Shown: piece by piece, positions 15,164-21,791 of the stretch | Layout: every line of letters starts with the position of its first letter | How positions within the stretch are numbered: the stretch's first letter is position 1 | Assembly (NCBI GenBank): GCA_946403615.1 | Contig: CAMJAO010000009.1 | Location: forward strand, 1 to 21,791 | Source of the DNA: an uncultured Prevotellaceae bacterium | GTDB lineage: Bacteria; Bacteroidota; Bacteroidia; Bacteroidales; Bacteroidaceae | Reading direction: 5' to 3' | DNA length: 21,791 bases | The notes under the pieces: model-generated | Seen by the model: the letters and a program-made list of their open reading frames with translations, nothing else | Told to the model about the DNA's origin: nothing | Databases searched by the model: none | Program-made: the position numbers and the translations under genes

Positions 15164-17173
15164 TTAAAGAAGTTTCTTCACCTGTTCATATACGTTCTGA
15201 CCAGTGTAGCCCAGTTTCTCGTCAAGCACTTTGTAAGGTGCGGAGAAACCGAAGCTCTGCAAGCCCCAGACCACACCGTCTGCGCCTACGAGACCCTCGA
15301 GAGTCACAGGCAGACCAGCGGTCATACCGAACTTTTTCTTGCCTGCGGGCAGCACGCTCTCCTGATACTCCTTCGGCTGGTTGCGGAACAGACCCTCGGA
15401 GGGAACGCTCACCACGCGCACTTTCACGCCGTCTTCACGCAGCAGGGCGGCGCCGGCTTCCAGTGTGGAAACCTCAGAACCGCTGGCCAACAGGATGACG
15501 TCATAATCCTCGTCGCTGCCGGCAACCACGTATGCACCCTTCATGGCTTGGTTGTAGTCATTGCCTTCGGGAAGCATGTCGATGTTCTGACGTGAGAAAA
15601 TCAGTGCGGTCGGAGTGTCGGTGTTCTCCATGGCCATGCGCCAGCAGACGGTTGTCTCCTCGGCGTCTGCTGGACGAACGACCAGCACGGAGTTCTTGCC
15701 GTGATGGTTCTTCAGTTTCTCCATCAGACGGATCTGTGCCTCTTGCTCAACGGGCTCGTGGGTAGGACCATCCTCACCTACACGGAATGCGTCGTGTGTC
15801 CAGATGAACTTAACGGGCAACTCCATCAAAGCGGCCATACGAACGGCGGGTTTCATGTAGTCTGAGAACACGAAGAACGTACCGCAAGCGGGGATGACAC
15901 CACCATGCAGAGCCATACCGATGCAGCAGCAAGCCATGGTCAACTCAGCAACACCAGCCTGGAAGAAAGCACCGCTGAAGTCGCCGCGAACGATGTCGTG
16001 GGTCTTCTTCAGGAAACCGTCGGTCTTGTCGGAGTTTGAAAGGTCGGCGGAAGCGCAAATCATGTTGGGCACTTCTTCGGCCAGCACGCTCAGCACTGTA
16101 GCGGATGCGCCACGGGTAGCGGCACCTGCTTTCTGCTGCACTTTTGCCCAGTCGATGACAGGAGCCTTGCCGCTGAACCACTCTTCCAATTGCTTGGCCT
16201 GTTCAGGATGACCTTTTGCCCATTCTGCCTTGGCGGCATAGCGCTCAGCCACGATTTTCTTCAGTTCTTCAGCACGTTTGGCATACATCTCTTTCACTTC
16301 GGGGAAGATGACGAAAGGATTCTCGGGATCTGCACCCAGGTTCTTCATGGTCTGCACGAAGTTGTCGCCACCGAGAGGAGCACCGTGAGTAGCGCAGTTG
16401 CTTTCATAACTGCTGCCATCGGCCTTGCGGGCTCCTTTACCCATCACACAGTGACCGATAATCAGGCTCGGACGCTCTTTCTCTGCCTGGGCTTTCTTGA
16501 TGGCCTCGCGAATCTGGTCCACGTCATTGCCGTCAATCTTCTGCACAAACCAACCCCAAGCCTCGTATTTCTTTGCGGTGTCCTCGCAGGTCACCACTTC
16601 GGTCTTGGTAGAGAGCTGGATGGCATTGGCATCGTAGAACATAATCAGGTTGTCAAGTCCTAGATTTCCGGCGATACGGCCTGCACCCTGAGAAATCTCC
16701 TCCTGCACACCACCATCAGAGATGTAAGCATAGATGGTCTGGTTCATCACGTTGCCAAGGCGGGCTTTCAGGAATTTTGCAGCGATGGCTGCACCGACAG
16801 CGAAGGTATGACCCTGGCCAAGAGGACCAGAGGTGTTCTCAATGCCGCGGGCTATCTCACGCTCGGGGTGACCGGGAGTCACTGAACCCCACTGACGGAG
16901 GTTTTTCAGGTCTTCCAACTCATATTTGCCAATCAGTGCGAGTTGTGAGTAGAGCATCGGAGCCATGTGACCCGGATCGAGGAAGAAACGGTCGCGGCCT
17001 TCCCACTCGGGATGCTCGGGGTCGTAAACTAAAAACTCGCTGTACAGTGTGTTAATGAAATCAGCACCACCCATGGCTCCGCCCGGGTGTCCGCTTTTTG
17101 CTTTTTCCACCATGGCAGCAGCCAGAATACGGATGTTGTCTGCCGCACGGTTCATCACTTTGTTGTCGTTCAT
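15164..17173 (-). CDS. tkt: Transketolase
   Basis: The product has 669 residues, full length. It transfers two-carbon ketol units between sugar phosphates using thiamine diphosphate. N-terminal TPP domain: KSGHPGGAMG (His 29), DPGHMAPMLY (His 69), TPGHPE (His 102), GPLGQG (116-121) and the metal/TPP region AYISDGGVQEEISQGAG, with SDG (152-154) where many enzymes have GDG. The middle pyrimidine-binding domain has WTHDAFRVGEDGPTHEPVEQ, a strong transketolase signature, and the C-terminal domain follows. The SDG variant appears normal in Bacteroidetes transketolases as I remember them. An A-rich leader (AATAAAAACAAAAAC) precedes the ATG. It lies between the GH51 gene (54 bases) and rpiB, in the arabinose operon. 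Confidence 0.96.
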   Translation of the reverse strand: MNDNKVMNRAADNIRILAAAMVEKAKSGHPGGAMGGADFINTLYSEFLVYDPEHPEWEGRDRFFLDPGHMAPMLYSQLALIGKYELEDLKNLRQWGSVTPGHPEREIARGIENTSGPLGQGHTFAVGAAIAAKFLKARLGNVMNQTIYAYISDGGVQEEISQGAGRIAGNLGLDNLIMFYDANAIQLSTKTEVVTCEDTAKKYEAWGWFVQKIDGNDVDQIREAIKKAQAEKERPSLIIGHCVMGKGARKADGSSYESNCATHGAPLGGDNFVQTMKNLGADPENPFVIFPEVKEMYAKRAEELKKIVAERYAAKAEWAKGHPEQAKQLEEWFSGKAPVIDWAKVQQKAGAATRGASATVLSVLAEEVPNMICASADLSNSDKTDGFLKKTHDIVRGDFSGAFFQAGVAELTMACCCIGMALHGGVIPACGTFFVFSDYMKPAVRMAALMELPVKFIWTHDAFRVGEDGPTHEPVEQEAQIRLMEKLKNHHGKNSVLVVRPADAEETTVCWRMAMENTDTPTALIFSRQNIDMLPEGNDYNQAMKGAYVVAGSDEDYDVILLASGSEVSTLEAGAALLREDGVKVRVVSVPSEGLFRNQPKEYQESVLPAGKKKFGMTAGLPVTLEGLVGADGVVWGLQSFGFSAPYKVLDEKLGYTGQNVYEQVKKLL

Positions 17174-17227
17174 GTTTTTGTTTTTATTAGATGTTGAATA
17201 GATGAATCAGTTGATTTCGTAAAGTCT

Positions 17228-18772
17228 TTATTTGATGTTGAGCACGATGATCGATTGTGCCGGCATCTTCACCGTCAGAGCGTTTTTCTTCACCTTCAGG
17301 TCTTTCATTTCTTTCGGTGCCACCACGTTGGTGTGCTCAAAATCATTATAATCGGTAATGTTCTTGCTGTTCAGAATACGGCCTGTCACGCTCTTGGCAG
17401 AGAATCCGTCAAGATTGATGCTTACTTCCTGAGCCTGGTCGAGCATCACATTGGAAAGGGCTACAATCAGACCGCCGTCTTTCATCTTGGCGGCAGAAGC
17501 ACTCACCTTAGCAACATTGTTGCCGTTGCTGGCTTTCGTGTTCTCACATTGCAAGTCGAGTGGCAACCATGTGGCCTCTTGGAAACCCTTGTACATCTCA
17601 AACACGTGATAGGTCGGGGTCAGTACCATGTGGCCAGTGCCTTTTTGGTCTGTCAGAATCATGGATTGCAACACATTGACCACTTGCGCGATGTTACACA
17701 TCTTCACACGGTAAGTATATTTGTGGAAAATATTGAGCATCAGCGAGGCGACCATGGCGTCGCGCATGGTGTTCTGTTGGAACAGGTGACCGGGAATGGT
17801 GCCGGGTTCTTCGTCCCACCATGTGCCCCATTCATCCACCAGAAGGGCTATCTTGTTATCTGGGTCGGCTTCATCCATGATGGCGCAATGCTTGCGCACC
17901 ACATTATCCACGTCAAGACATTTGTCCAAGGTCAGGTAATATTCCTCGGGGGTGAAAATTGTGGCTTTGCCTTTATGGTCCCAGTCTTTGACAGTATAAT
18001 AATGTACAGAGATGGCGTTCATGCGGTTGCCGATGTTTTTCATCAGCGTGGTCGTCCAGTCGTAATCATAGTCGGATGCGCCTGAGGCGATACGGTAGAG
18101 CTTGTTGTTGCTGTAGTCGCGCAGATAGGTGTTGAACTTCTTGTACTCGTTGCTGTAGTACTCGGCTGTCATATTACCGCCACAGCCCCAAGCCTCGTTG
18201 CCCAAACCGAAATATTTCACATGCCAAGCCTTGTCGCGACCGTTCTGGCGGCGAAGGCGGGCCATGGGCGTGTCACCGTCGCTGGTCATGTATTCGACCC
18301 ACTGTGCCATTTCTTTTACCGTGCCGCTGCCTACGTTGCCGCTGATATAAGGCTCACAACCCAACATTTCACAGAGGTTCAGAAACTCATGAGTACCAAA
18401 GGAGTTGTCTTCGATGGTGCCGCCCCAGTTGTTGTTGCGCAGTGATGGGCGCTGACTCTTAGGGCCGATGCCGTCCATCCAATGGTAATCGTCGGCAAAG
18501 CATCCGCCGGGCCAGCGTAATACGGGCACCTGAAGGGCTTTCAGCGCGTCAAACACGTCTTTGCGGTAGCCGTTGACATTGGGGATGGGGGAGTTCTCGC
18601 CCACCCAGAGGCCACCGTAGATGCATGAGCCAAGGTGCTCGGCAAACTGACCGTAAATCTCTTTACAGATAGTTGACTTGCCGTCATTGGCATGAATGGT
18701 CACAGTCGCATCCTGAGCACTCGCATTCAGGGTGAGTGCTGCGAAAAGGATAAGGGTGCTTATTTTTCTCAT
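17228..18772 (-). CDS. GH51 alpha-L-arabinofuranosidase, secreted
   Basis: The product has 514 residues. A signal peptide ends at about residue 20 (ASA-Q), so the enzyme works in the periplasm or at the surface. The catalytic (beta/alpha)8 barrel shows IYGQFAEHLG (39-48), VLRWPGGCFADDYHW, the acid/base Glu 193 in FGLGNEAWGCGG, and the nucleophile Glu 314 in LVDEWGTWWDEEPG, with HYYT between. The last 100 residues form the usual C-terminal beta-sandwich (ALSNVMLDQAQEVSINLDGFSA). It removes terminal alpha-L-arabinofuranosyl groups from arabinan or arabinoxylan oligosaccharides, giving L-arabinose for AraA and AraB encoded upstream. Such a gene beside tkt and rpiB matches the Bacteroides arabinose locus. 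It is separated by 99 bases from araB, a gap that contains a strong hairpin. Confidence 0.95.
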   Translation of the reverse strand: MRKISTLILFAALTLNASAQDATVTIHANDGKSTICKEIYGQFAEHLGSCIYGGLWVGENSPIPNVNGYRKDVFDALKALQVPVLRWPGGCFADDYHWMDGIGPKSQRPSLRNNNWGGTIEDNSFGTHEFLNLCEMLGCEPYISGNVGSGTVKEMAQWVEYMTSDGDTPMARLRRQNGRDKAWHVKYFGLGNEAWGCGGNMTAEYYSNEYKKFNTYLRDYSNNKLYRIASGASDYDYDWTTTLMKNIGNRMNAISVHYYTVKDWDHKGKATIFTPEEYYLTLDKCLDVDNVVRKHCAIMDEADPDNKIALLVDEWGTWWDEEPGTIPGHLFQQNTMRDAMVASLMLNIFHKYTYRVKMCNIAQVVNVLQSMILTDQKGTGHMVLTPTYHVFEMYKGFQEATWLPLDLQCENTKASNGNNVAKVSASAAKMKDGGLIVALSNVMLDQAQEVSINLDGFSAKSVTGRILNSKNITDYNDFEHTNVVAPKEMKDLKVKKNALTVKMPAQSIIVLNIK

Positions 18773-18827
18773 CTTGTTTTATATAATAATACGTTTGAAA
18801 ACAGGTTTCCCCCTTTTTTATCAGAAA

Positions 18828-18862
18828 TACCAGTGACACAAGACCCGCTTGTGCCACTGGTA
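18828..18862. repeat. Intercistronic hairpin between araB and GH51 genes
   Basis: TACCAGTGACACAAG and CTTGTGCCACTGGTA form a 15-bp stem with one mismatch around ACCCG. On the transcribed (minus) strand it is followed by TATTTCTGATAAAAAAG, which is not a good T-run. It may partly terminate transcription or stabilise the upstream araB message; this is inference. Confidence 0.65.
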
Positions 18863-18871
18863 CTCTCCGAC

Positions 18872-20461
18872 TTATTTATTTTCCACGGCGCTCTGCTCAA
18901 TGGGCAGACAGCGTTTGTAGTTCTGGATGTATTTCTCAAATCCGGCCACATCTTCGGCTGTAGGAGCGATGGATACGCCTGTGTTGCCAGCGAAGACAAC
19001 TTCTTCAAGATAGTCGGCAAGGTTGAGCCCCTTCGGATTGTTCACAGCATAGCCGGCAAGCAGGGCGATACCCCAAGCACCGCCTTCACCCGCTGTCTCC
19101 ATGACGGAAATCGGGCTGTTGATGGCGGCAGCGAGTACACGCTGACCTACGCCTTTGGTCTTGAACAAACCACCATGACCGGTGATGCGGTCAACCTTGA
19201 TTTTTTCTTCTTTGAAAAGGATGTCATTACCAATCTTCAGCACACCGACGGAGGCATAGAGGTGTGCGCGCATGAAGTTGGCAAGGGTAAATTTGTCATT
19301 GGCGGAACGCACGAAGAGCGGACGGCCTTCTTCCAAACCGGTGACAGGCTCGCCCGAGATGTAGTTGTATGAGATGAGTCCGCCGCAGTCGGCATCACCG
19401 TTCAAAGCATTGTTGTAGAGTTTTCCGAACACCTCGTTCATATCTACGGGCACGCCCAGCAACTGCTGATATTCTTTGAACAGGTTCACCCATGCGTTCA
19501 GGTCGCTCGTGCAGTTGTTGCAGTGCACCATGGCTACAAGCGAACCGTCGGGAGTGGTCACCATGTCTATCATCTCATAAGGTTTGCTCAGTTCCTTCTC
19601 CAGAACAATCATCGAGAATGATGAGGTGCCGGCAGAAACGTTACCTGTGCGCTGCTTCACGGCGTTGGTGGCCACCATGCCGGTGCCTGCGTCGCCCTCG
19701 GGAGGACAAACTGGGATACCTGCTTTCAGATGACCGCTCACATCCAAGCGATTAGCACCCTCAGGAGTGAGGAAACCGGCGTTCTCGCCTGCGTTCAGCG
19801 ATTTCGGCAGGATGTCGAGCAGTTTCCAGGAGAATCCCTTCGGCGCAATCAGTTCGTCGAACTTGCGGACCATCTCTGCGTCATAGGTTTTGGTCTTCGG
19901 GTCAACGGGTATCATACCGGAAGCGTCGCCTACACCCAGCACGAACTGACCCGTCACCTGCCAGTGAACATAGCCGGCCAGCGTGGTGAGGTATTTGATG
20001 CTGCTCACATGCTCTTCATTGTCGAGGATGCACTGATACAGATGGCTGATGCTCCAGCGCAGAGGGATGTTGTAATTGAAAAGTGAGGAGAGTTCTGCTG
20101 CGGCCTTTCCGGTGTTGGTGTTGCGCCAAGTGCGGAAAGGCACGAGAATCTTCTGTTCTTTATCAAATGCCATATAACCGTGCATCATAGCACTGAAACC
20201 GATGGCTGCCAATGACTCAATCTCACAGTCATATTGACGGAGCACATCTTTGCGCAATTCGGCGTAACAGTCTTGCAGGCCATACCAGATGGCTTCGATG
20301 CTGTAGGTCCAAAGACCGTCAACCAATTGGTTCTCCCATTCGTGGGAACCTTGGGCAATAGGCTTATTCTCTTCGTCGATGAGCACGGCCTTAATGCGGG
20401 TTGAGCCAAATTCAATTCCGAGAATGGCTTTCCCTGATTCTATTGTTTGTCTTGGTGTCAT
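18872..20461 (-). CDS. araB: L-ribulokinase-type FGGY carbohydrate kinase
   Basis: The product has 529 residues. It is expected to phosphorylate L-ribulose to L-ribulose-5-phosphate with ATP in the cytoplasm. FGGY kinase features: phosphate-1 loop GIEFGSTRIKAVLID near residue 15, SAMMHGYMAFD, FRTWRNTNT, GDASGMIPVD, the second-domain GNVSAGTSSF, and the ATP-binding region ITGHGGLFKTKGVGQRVLA followed by GEGGAWGIALLAGY. The GHGG motif and position between araA and the GH51 gene fit the Bacteroidetes AraB, which is distinct from the E. coli type; xylulokinase is the alternative but the context favours arabinose. The gene is complete. Its leader holds the 22-bp tandem array (20478-20564). Confidence 0.9.
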   Translation of the reverse strand: MTPRQTIESGKAILGIEFGSTRIKAVLIDEENKPIAQGSHEWENQLVDGLWTYSIEAIWYGLQDCYAELRKDVLRQYDCEIESLAAIGFSAMMHGYMAFDKEQKILVPFRTWRNTNTGKAAAELSSLFNYNIPLRWSISHLYQCILDNEEHVSSIKYLTTLAGYVHWQVTGQFVLGVGDASGMIPVDPKTKTYDAEMVRKFDELIAPKGFSWKLLDILPKSLNAGENAGFLTPEGANRLDVSGHLKAGIPVCPPEGDAGTGMVATNAVKQRTGNVSAGTSSFSMIVLEKELSKPYEMIDMVTTPDGSLVAMVHCNNCTSDLNAWVNLFKEYQQLLGVPVDMNEVFGKLYNNALNGDADCGGLISYNYISGEPVTGLEEGRPLFVRSANDKFTLANFMRAHLYASVGVLKIGNDILFKEEKIKVDRITGHGGLFKTKGVGQRVLAAAINSPISVMETAGEGGAWGIALLAGYAVNNPKGLNLADYLEEVVFAGNTGVSIAPTAEDVAGFEKYIQNYKRCLPIEQSAVENK

Positions 20462-20477
20462 ATAACTTATTATTGTA

Positions 20478-20564
20478 GTTAAAGTGTAGTTATAGGGGAG
20501 TTAAAGTGTAGTTATAGGGGAGTTAAAGTGTAGTTATAGGGGAGTTAAAGGGATGTTATAGGGA
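20478..20564. repeat. 22-bp tandem repeat array upstream of araB
   Basis: Three identical 22-bp units (20478-20499, 20500-20521, 20522-20543) begin GTTAAAGTGTAG, and a fourth degenerate 21-bp copy (20544-20564) contains GGGATGTTATAGGGA. Copies abut with no spacers, so this is not CRISPR. It lies in the 114-base gap between the four-helix gene and araB, ending 17 bases before the araB ATG. On the mRNA strand it reads as CCCCTATAAC and TTTAAC blocks. Confidence 0.92.
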
Positions 20565-20575
20565 CAATAGTGTTG

Positions 20576-20950
20576 CTAATCATGAACTCCTTTGTTTTCG
20601 GATATAGCTTTACAATATGAGTTAAGGTAGAAACTGGCACCCTCAATACTATATACGAGCGTGTTATATTCCTCTTCAGAAATATATTCCAAATCTTTTG
20701 AAAGCAAAATATAGCATCTGCATTCCTCTAAGCTACCTTGTGCAATATTCATTAAACGGAGTTTGTCAGCTTTACTCATTTTTTTAGAACCTTCAGCTAT
20801 GTTGGCGATGATGGAAACCGCTGCACGTTGAAATTGCGAAACTAAGCCATATTTCTCAGATTCTGGAAATTTGCGAGTTACCTTGTATACCAGTAAAACG
20901 AAATCGTATGACTTTTGCCAAGCAATAATGTCTTTAAATGTGAACCCCAT
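20576..20950 (-). CDS. Four-helix-bundle protein (23S rRNA intervening-sequence protein family)
   Basis: The product has 124 residues and is almost certainly four amphipathic helices. Hallmarks of the family (TIGR02436/S23): F-x-D-I-x-A-W-Q-K-S near the start, VYKVTRKFPESEKYGLVSQ, QRAAVSIIANIAEGSKKMS, and IAQGSLEECRCYILL followed by GASFYLNSYCKAI. Homologues are encoded inside 23S rRNA intervening sequences and as scattered single genes; a related fold is the accessory protein Avd of diversity-generating retroelements, but no reverse transcriptase is visible here. The molecular role of the stand-alone members is unclear. It sits alone inside the arabinose operon between araA (153 bases) and araB (114 bases), flanked by two low-complexity arrays, which looks like an insertion. 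Confidence 0.9.
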   Translation of the reverse strand: MGFTFKDIIAWQKSYDFVLLVYKVTRKFPESEKYGLVSQFQRAAVSIIANIAEGSKKMSKADKLRLMNIAQGSLEECRCYILLSKDLEYISEEEYNTLVYSIEGASFYLNSYCKAISENKGVHD

Positions 20951-20954
20951 AACT

Positions 20955-21105
20955 AATGTCCCTTATAACTTCCCTTATAACTTCCCTTATAACTTCCCTT
21001 ATAACTTCCCTTATAACTTCCCTTTTTAACTTCTCTTTTTAACTTCTCTTTTTAACTTCTCTTTTTAACTTCTCTTTTTAACTTCCCTTTTTAACTTCCC
21101 TTTTT
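20955..21105. repeat. 12/13-bp tandem repeat array downstream of araA
   Basis: Twelve abutting units: five 12-bp units of AACTTCCCTTAT type (20955-21014, the first degenerate as AATGTCCCTTAT), then seven 13-bp units of AACTTCCCTTTTT or AACTTCTCTTTTT type (21015-21105). The four TCTCT units are together, flanked by TCCCT units. The last unit reaches the araA stop codon, and the array ends 4 bases before the four-helix ATG. On the mRNA it is purine-rich (AAGGGAAGTTA), with one Shine-Dalgarno-like AGGGAAG or AGAGAAG per unit. Confidence 0.95.
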
Positions 21106-21791
21106 ATTTCAACGCTTTATTCAGCATAAAGTAAATTTCGTTGTTGCGAAGTTGCTGTTTGAACTCGCTTGTCTTGGTGTCTTTGTTGATTCTTACATAT
21201 TCGATGCCAAGTATCTCAGCGAAATCCTCCCAGTATTCCTCAGTGATGTCGTATGAGAATGCACTGTGATGGGTGCCGCCGGCTAGAATCCATGCGCCAG
21301 CGCCAATCTCAAATGTAGGCTGGGGAACCCACAGGGCAGAAGCCACGGGCAGGTTAGGCATGGGTTTCGGCTCGATGCACTCCACCTCTTGAGAAATCAG
21401 GCGGAAACGGTTGCCAAGGTCAACGACGGTGGCTTTGATACCGCGGCCAACCTTTGACGTGAACACCAGACGGGCGGTCTGCTGCTTGCGAATACCGATG
21501 CCGAGGAAATGAACCTCAAGTTTAGGCTTATCCACTGCGATGAGCGGACACACCTCGAGCATATGGCTCTGCAGACAAGAACTGCGGTCGCCAGCGAAGT
21601 TAAGGGTGTAGTCCTCAAGGAATGAGCAACCGGTGGGCATGCCTTGCTGGATAACCCACAGGGTGCGATACAGACAAGCGGTCTTCCAGTCACCCTCAGC
21701 ACCAAAACCGATACCTTCGGCCATCAGACGCTGTGAGGCAAGTCCCGGAATCTGGTCGAAACCTACGAAGTTGGGGTCATTGATATCCGCG
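21104..21791 (-). CDS. araA: L-arabinose isomerase, N-terminus outside the window
   Basis: Partial gene: 228 C-terminal residues, frame open to the right edge. AraA converts L-arabinose to L-ribulose with a divalent metal. The visible part starts DINDPNFVGFDQIPGLASQR and contains GFGAEGDWKTA with the metal-binding Glu, SHMLEVCP with the metal-binding His, DLGNRFRLI, LPVASALWVPQP, and WILAGGTHHSAFS with the second conserved His, all at expected spacing. The C-terminus (LRNNEIYFMLNKALK) fits the family end. It is the first visible gene of the operon; its promoter and upstream partners lie outside. The stop codon TAA (21104-21106) overlaps the last unit of the tandem array. Confidence 0.96.
   Translation of the reverse strand, partial: ADINDPNFVGFDQIPGLASQRLMAEGIGFGAEGDWKTACLYRTLWVIQQGMPTGCSFLEDYTLNFAGDRSSCLQSHMLEVCPLIAVDKPKLEVHFLGIGIRKQQTARLVFTSKVGRGIKATVVDLGNRFRLISQEVECIEPKPMPNLPVASALWVPQPTFEIGAGAWILAGGTHHSAFSYDITEEYWEDFAEILGIEYVRINKDTKTSEFKQQLRNNEIYFMLNKALK

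Noticed and set aside
15164..17173. Transketolase with defective TPP motif (SDG for GDG)
   Set aside because: The rest of the active site is intact and, as I recall, Bacteroidetes transketolases commonly have this variant.
20576..20950. Diversity-generating retroelement accessory protein Avd
   Set aside because: The fold is related, but there is no reverse transcriptase and no template/variable repeat pair in the window.
20478..21105. CRISPR array or integrase-type repeats
   Set aside because: Units of 12, 13 and 22 bp abut with no unique spacers, and no cas, transposase or integrase gene is near.

Overview
The window looks like chromosome of a Bacteroidales bacterium, most likely a Prevotella/Segatella relative (inference). 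The clues are promoters of the Bacteroidetes type (TAnnTTTG with TTTG about 20 bases upstream), A-rich leaders instead of strong Shine-Dalgarno sites, a TonB-dependent receptor, an rSAM/lipoprotein cassette of a type known from this phylum, and an arabinose/pentose operon in a Bacteroides-like order (rpiB-tkt-GH51-araB-araA).

Layout. (1) 2-2074 (+): 3' part of a TonB-dependent receptor, closed by a terminator hairpin. (2) 2172-9758 (+): a probable operon, the most unusual part of the window. It encodes a membrane-anchored vWA-like protein, a three-helix membrane protein, a tubulin/FtsZ-superfamily GTPase, a very large protein ending in an actin/Hsp70-like ATPase domain, and a membrane-anchored coiled-coil protein. 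It therefore combines a tubulin-like and an actin-like nucleotide-binding protein with membrane partners. It resembles in outline a predicted tubulin-like/vWA membrane-remodelling system, but no function is proven. Two of the five genes, the vWA and the actin-like one, each carry a single in-frame stop codon (TAG at 2903, TAA at 5920) with the frame open on both sides. (3) 9796-11757 (-): one promoter, three very small lipoprotein genes and a radical SAM/SPASM enzyme, matching the predicted rSAM/lipoprotein type of peptide-modifying system. The lipoproteins share an LGFSSC lipobox and/or a YGxP-type motif. (4) 11881-14544 (+): a secreted carboxypeptidase-regulatory-like protein, an Mrp/NBP35-type ATPase lacking the usual CxxC, and an unknown lipoprotein, ending at a perfect 38-bp palindromic bidirectional terminator. 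(5) 14655-21791 (-): a pentose operon read right to left: araA (5' end outside the window), a four-helix-bundle protein gene between two tandem-repeat arrays, araB, GH51 arabinofuranosidase, transketolase and rpiB. GH51 releases L-arabinose, AraA and AraB convert it to L-ribulose-5-phosphate, and transketolase and RpiB feed it into the pentose phosphate pathway. No araD epimerase is seen here.

No tRNA, rRNA, CRISPR array, transposase or integrase was recognised. Several intergenic leaders are low-complexity, G-poor repeats (CTCAAAC/CCCTCAA types). All family assignments come from reading motifs by eye, without database searches.
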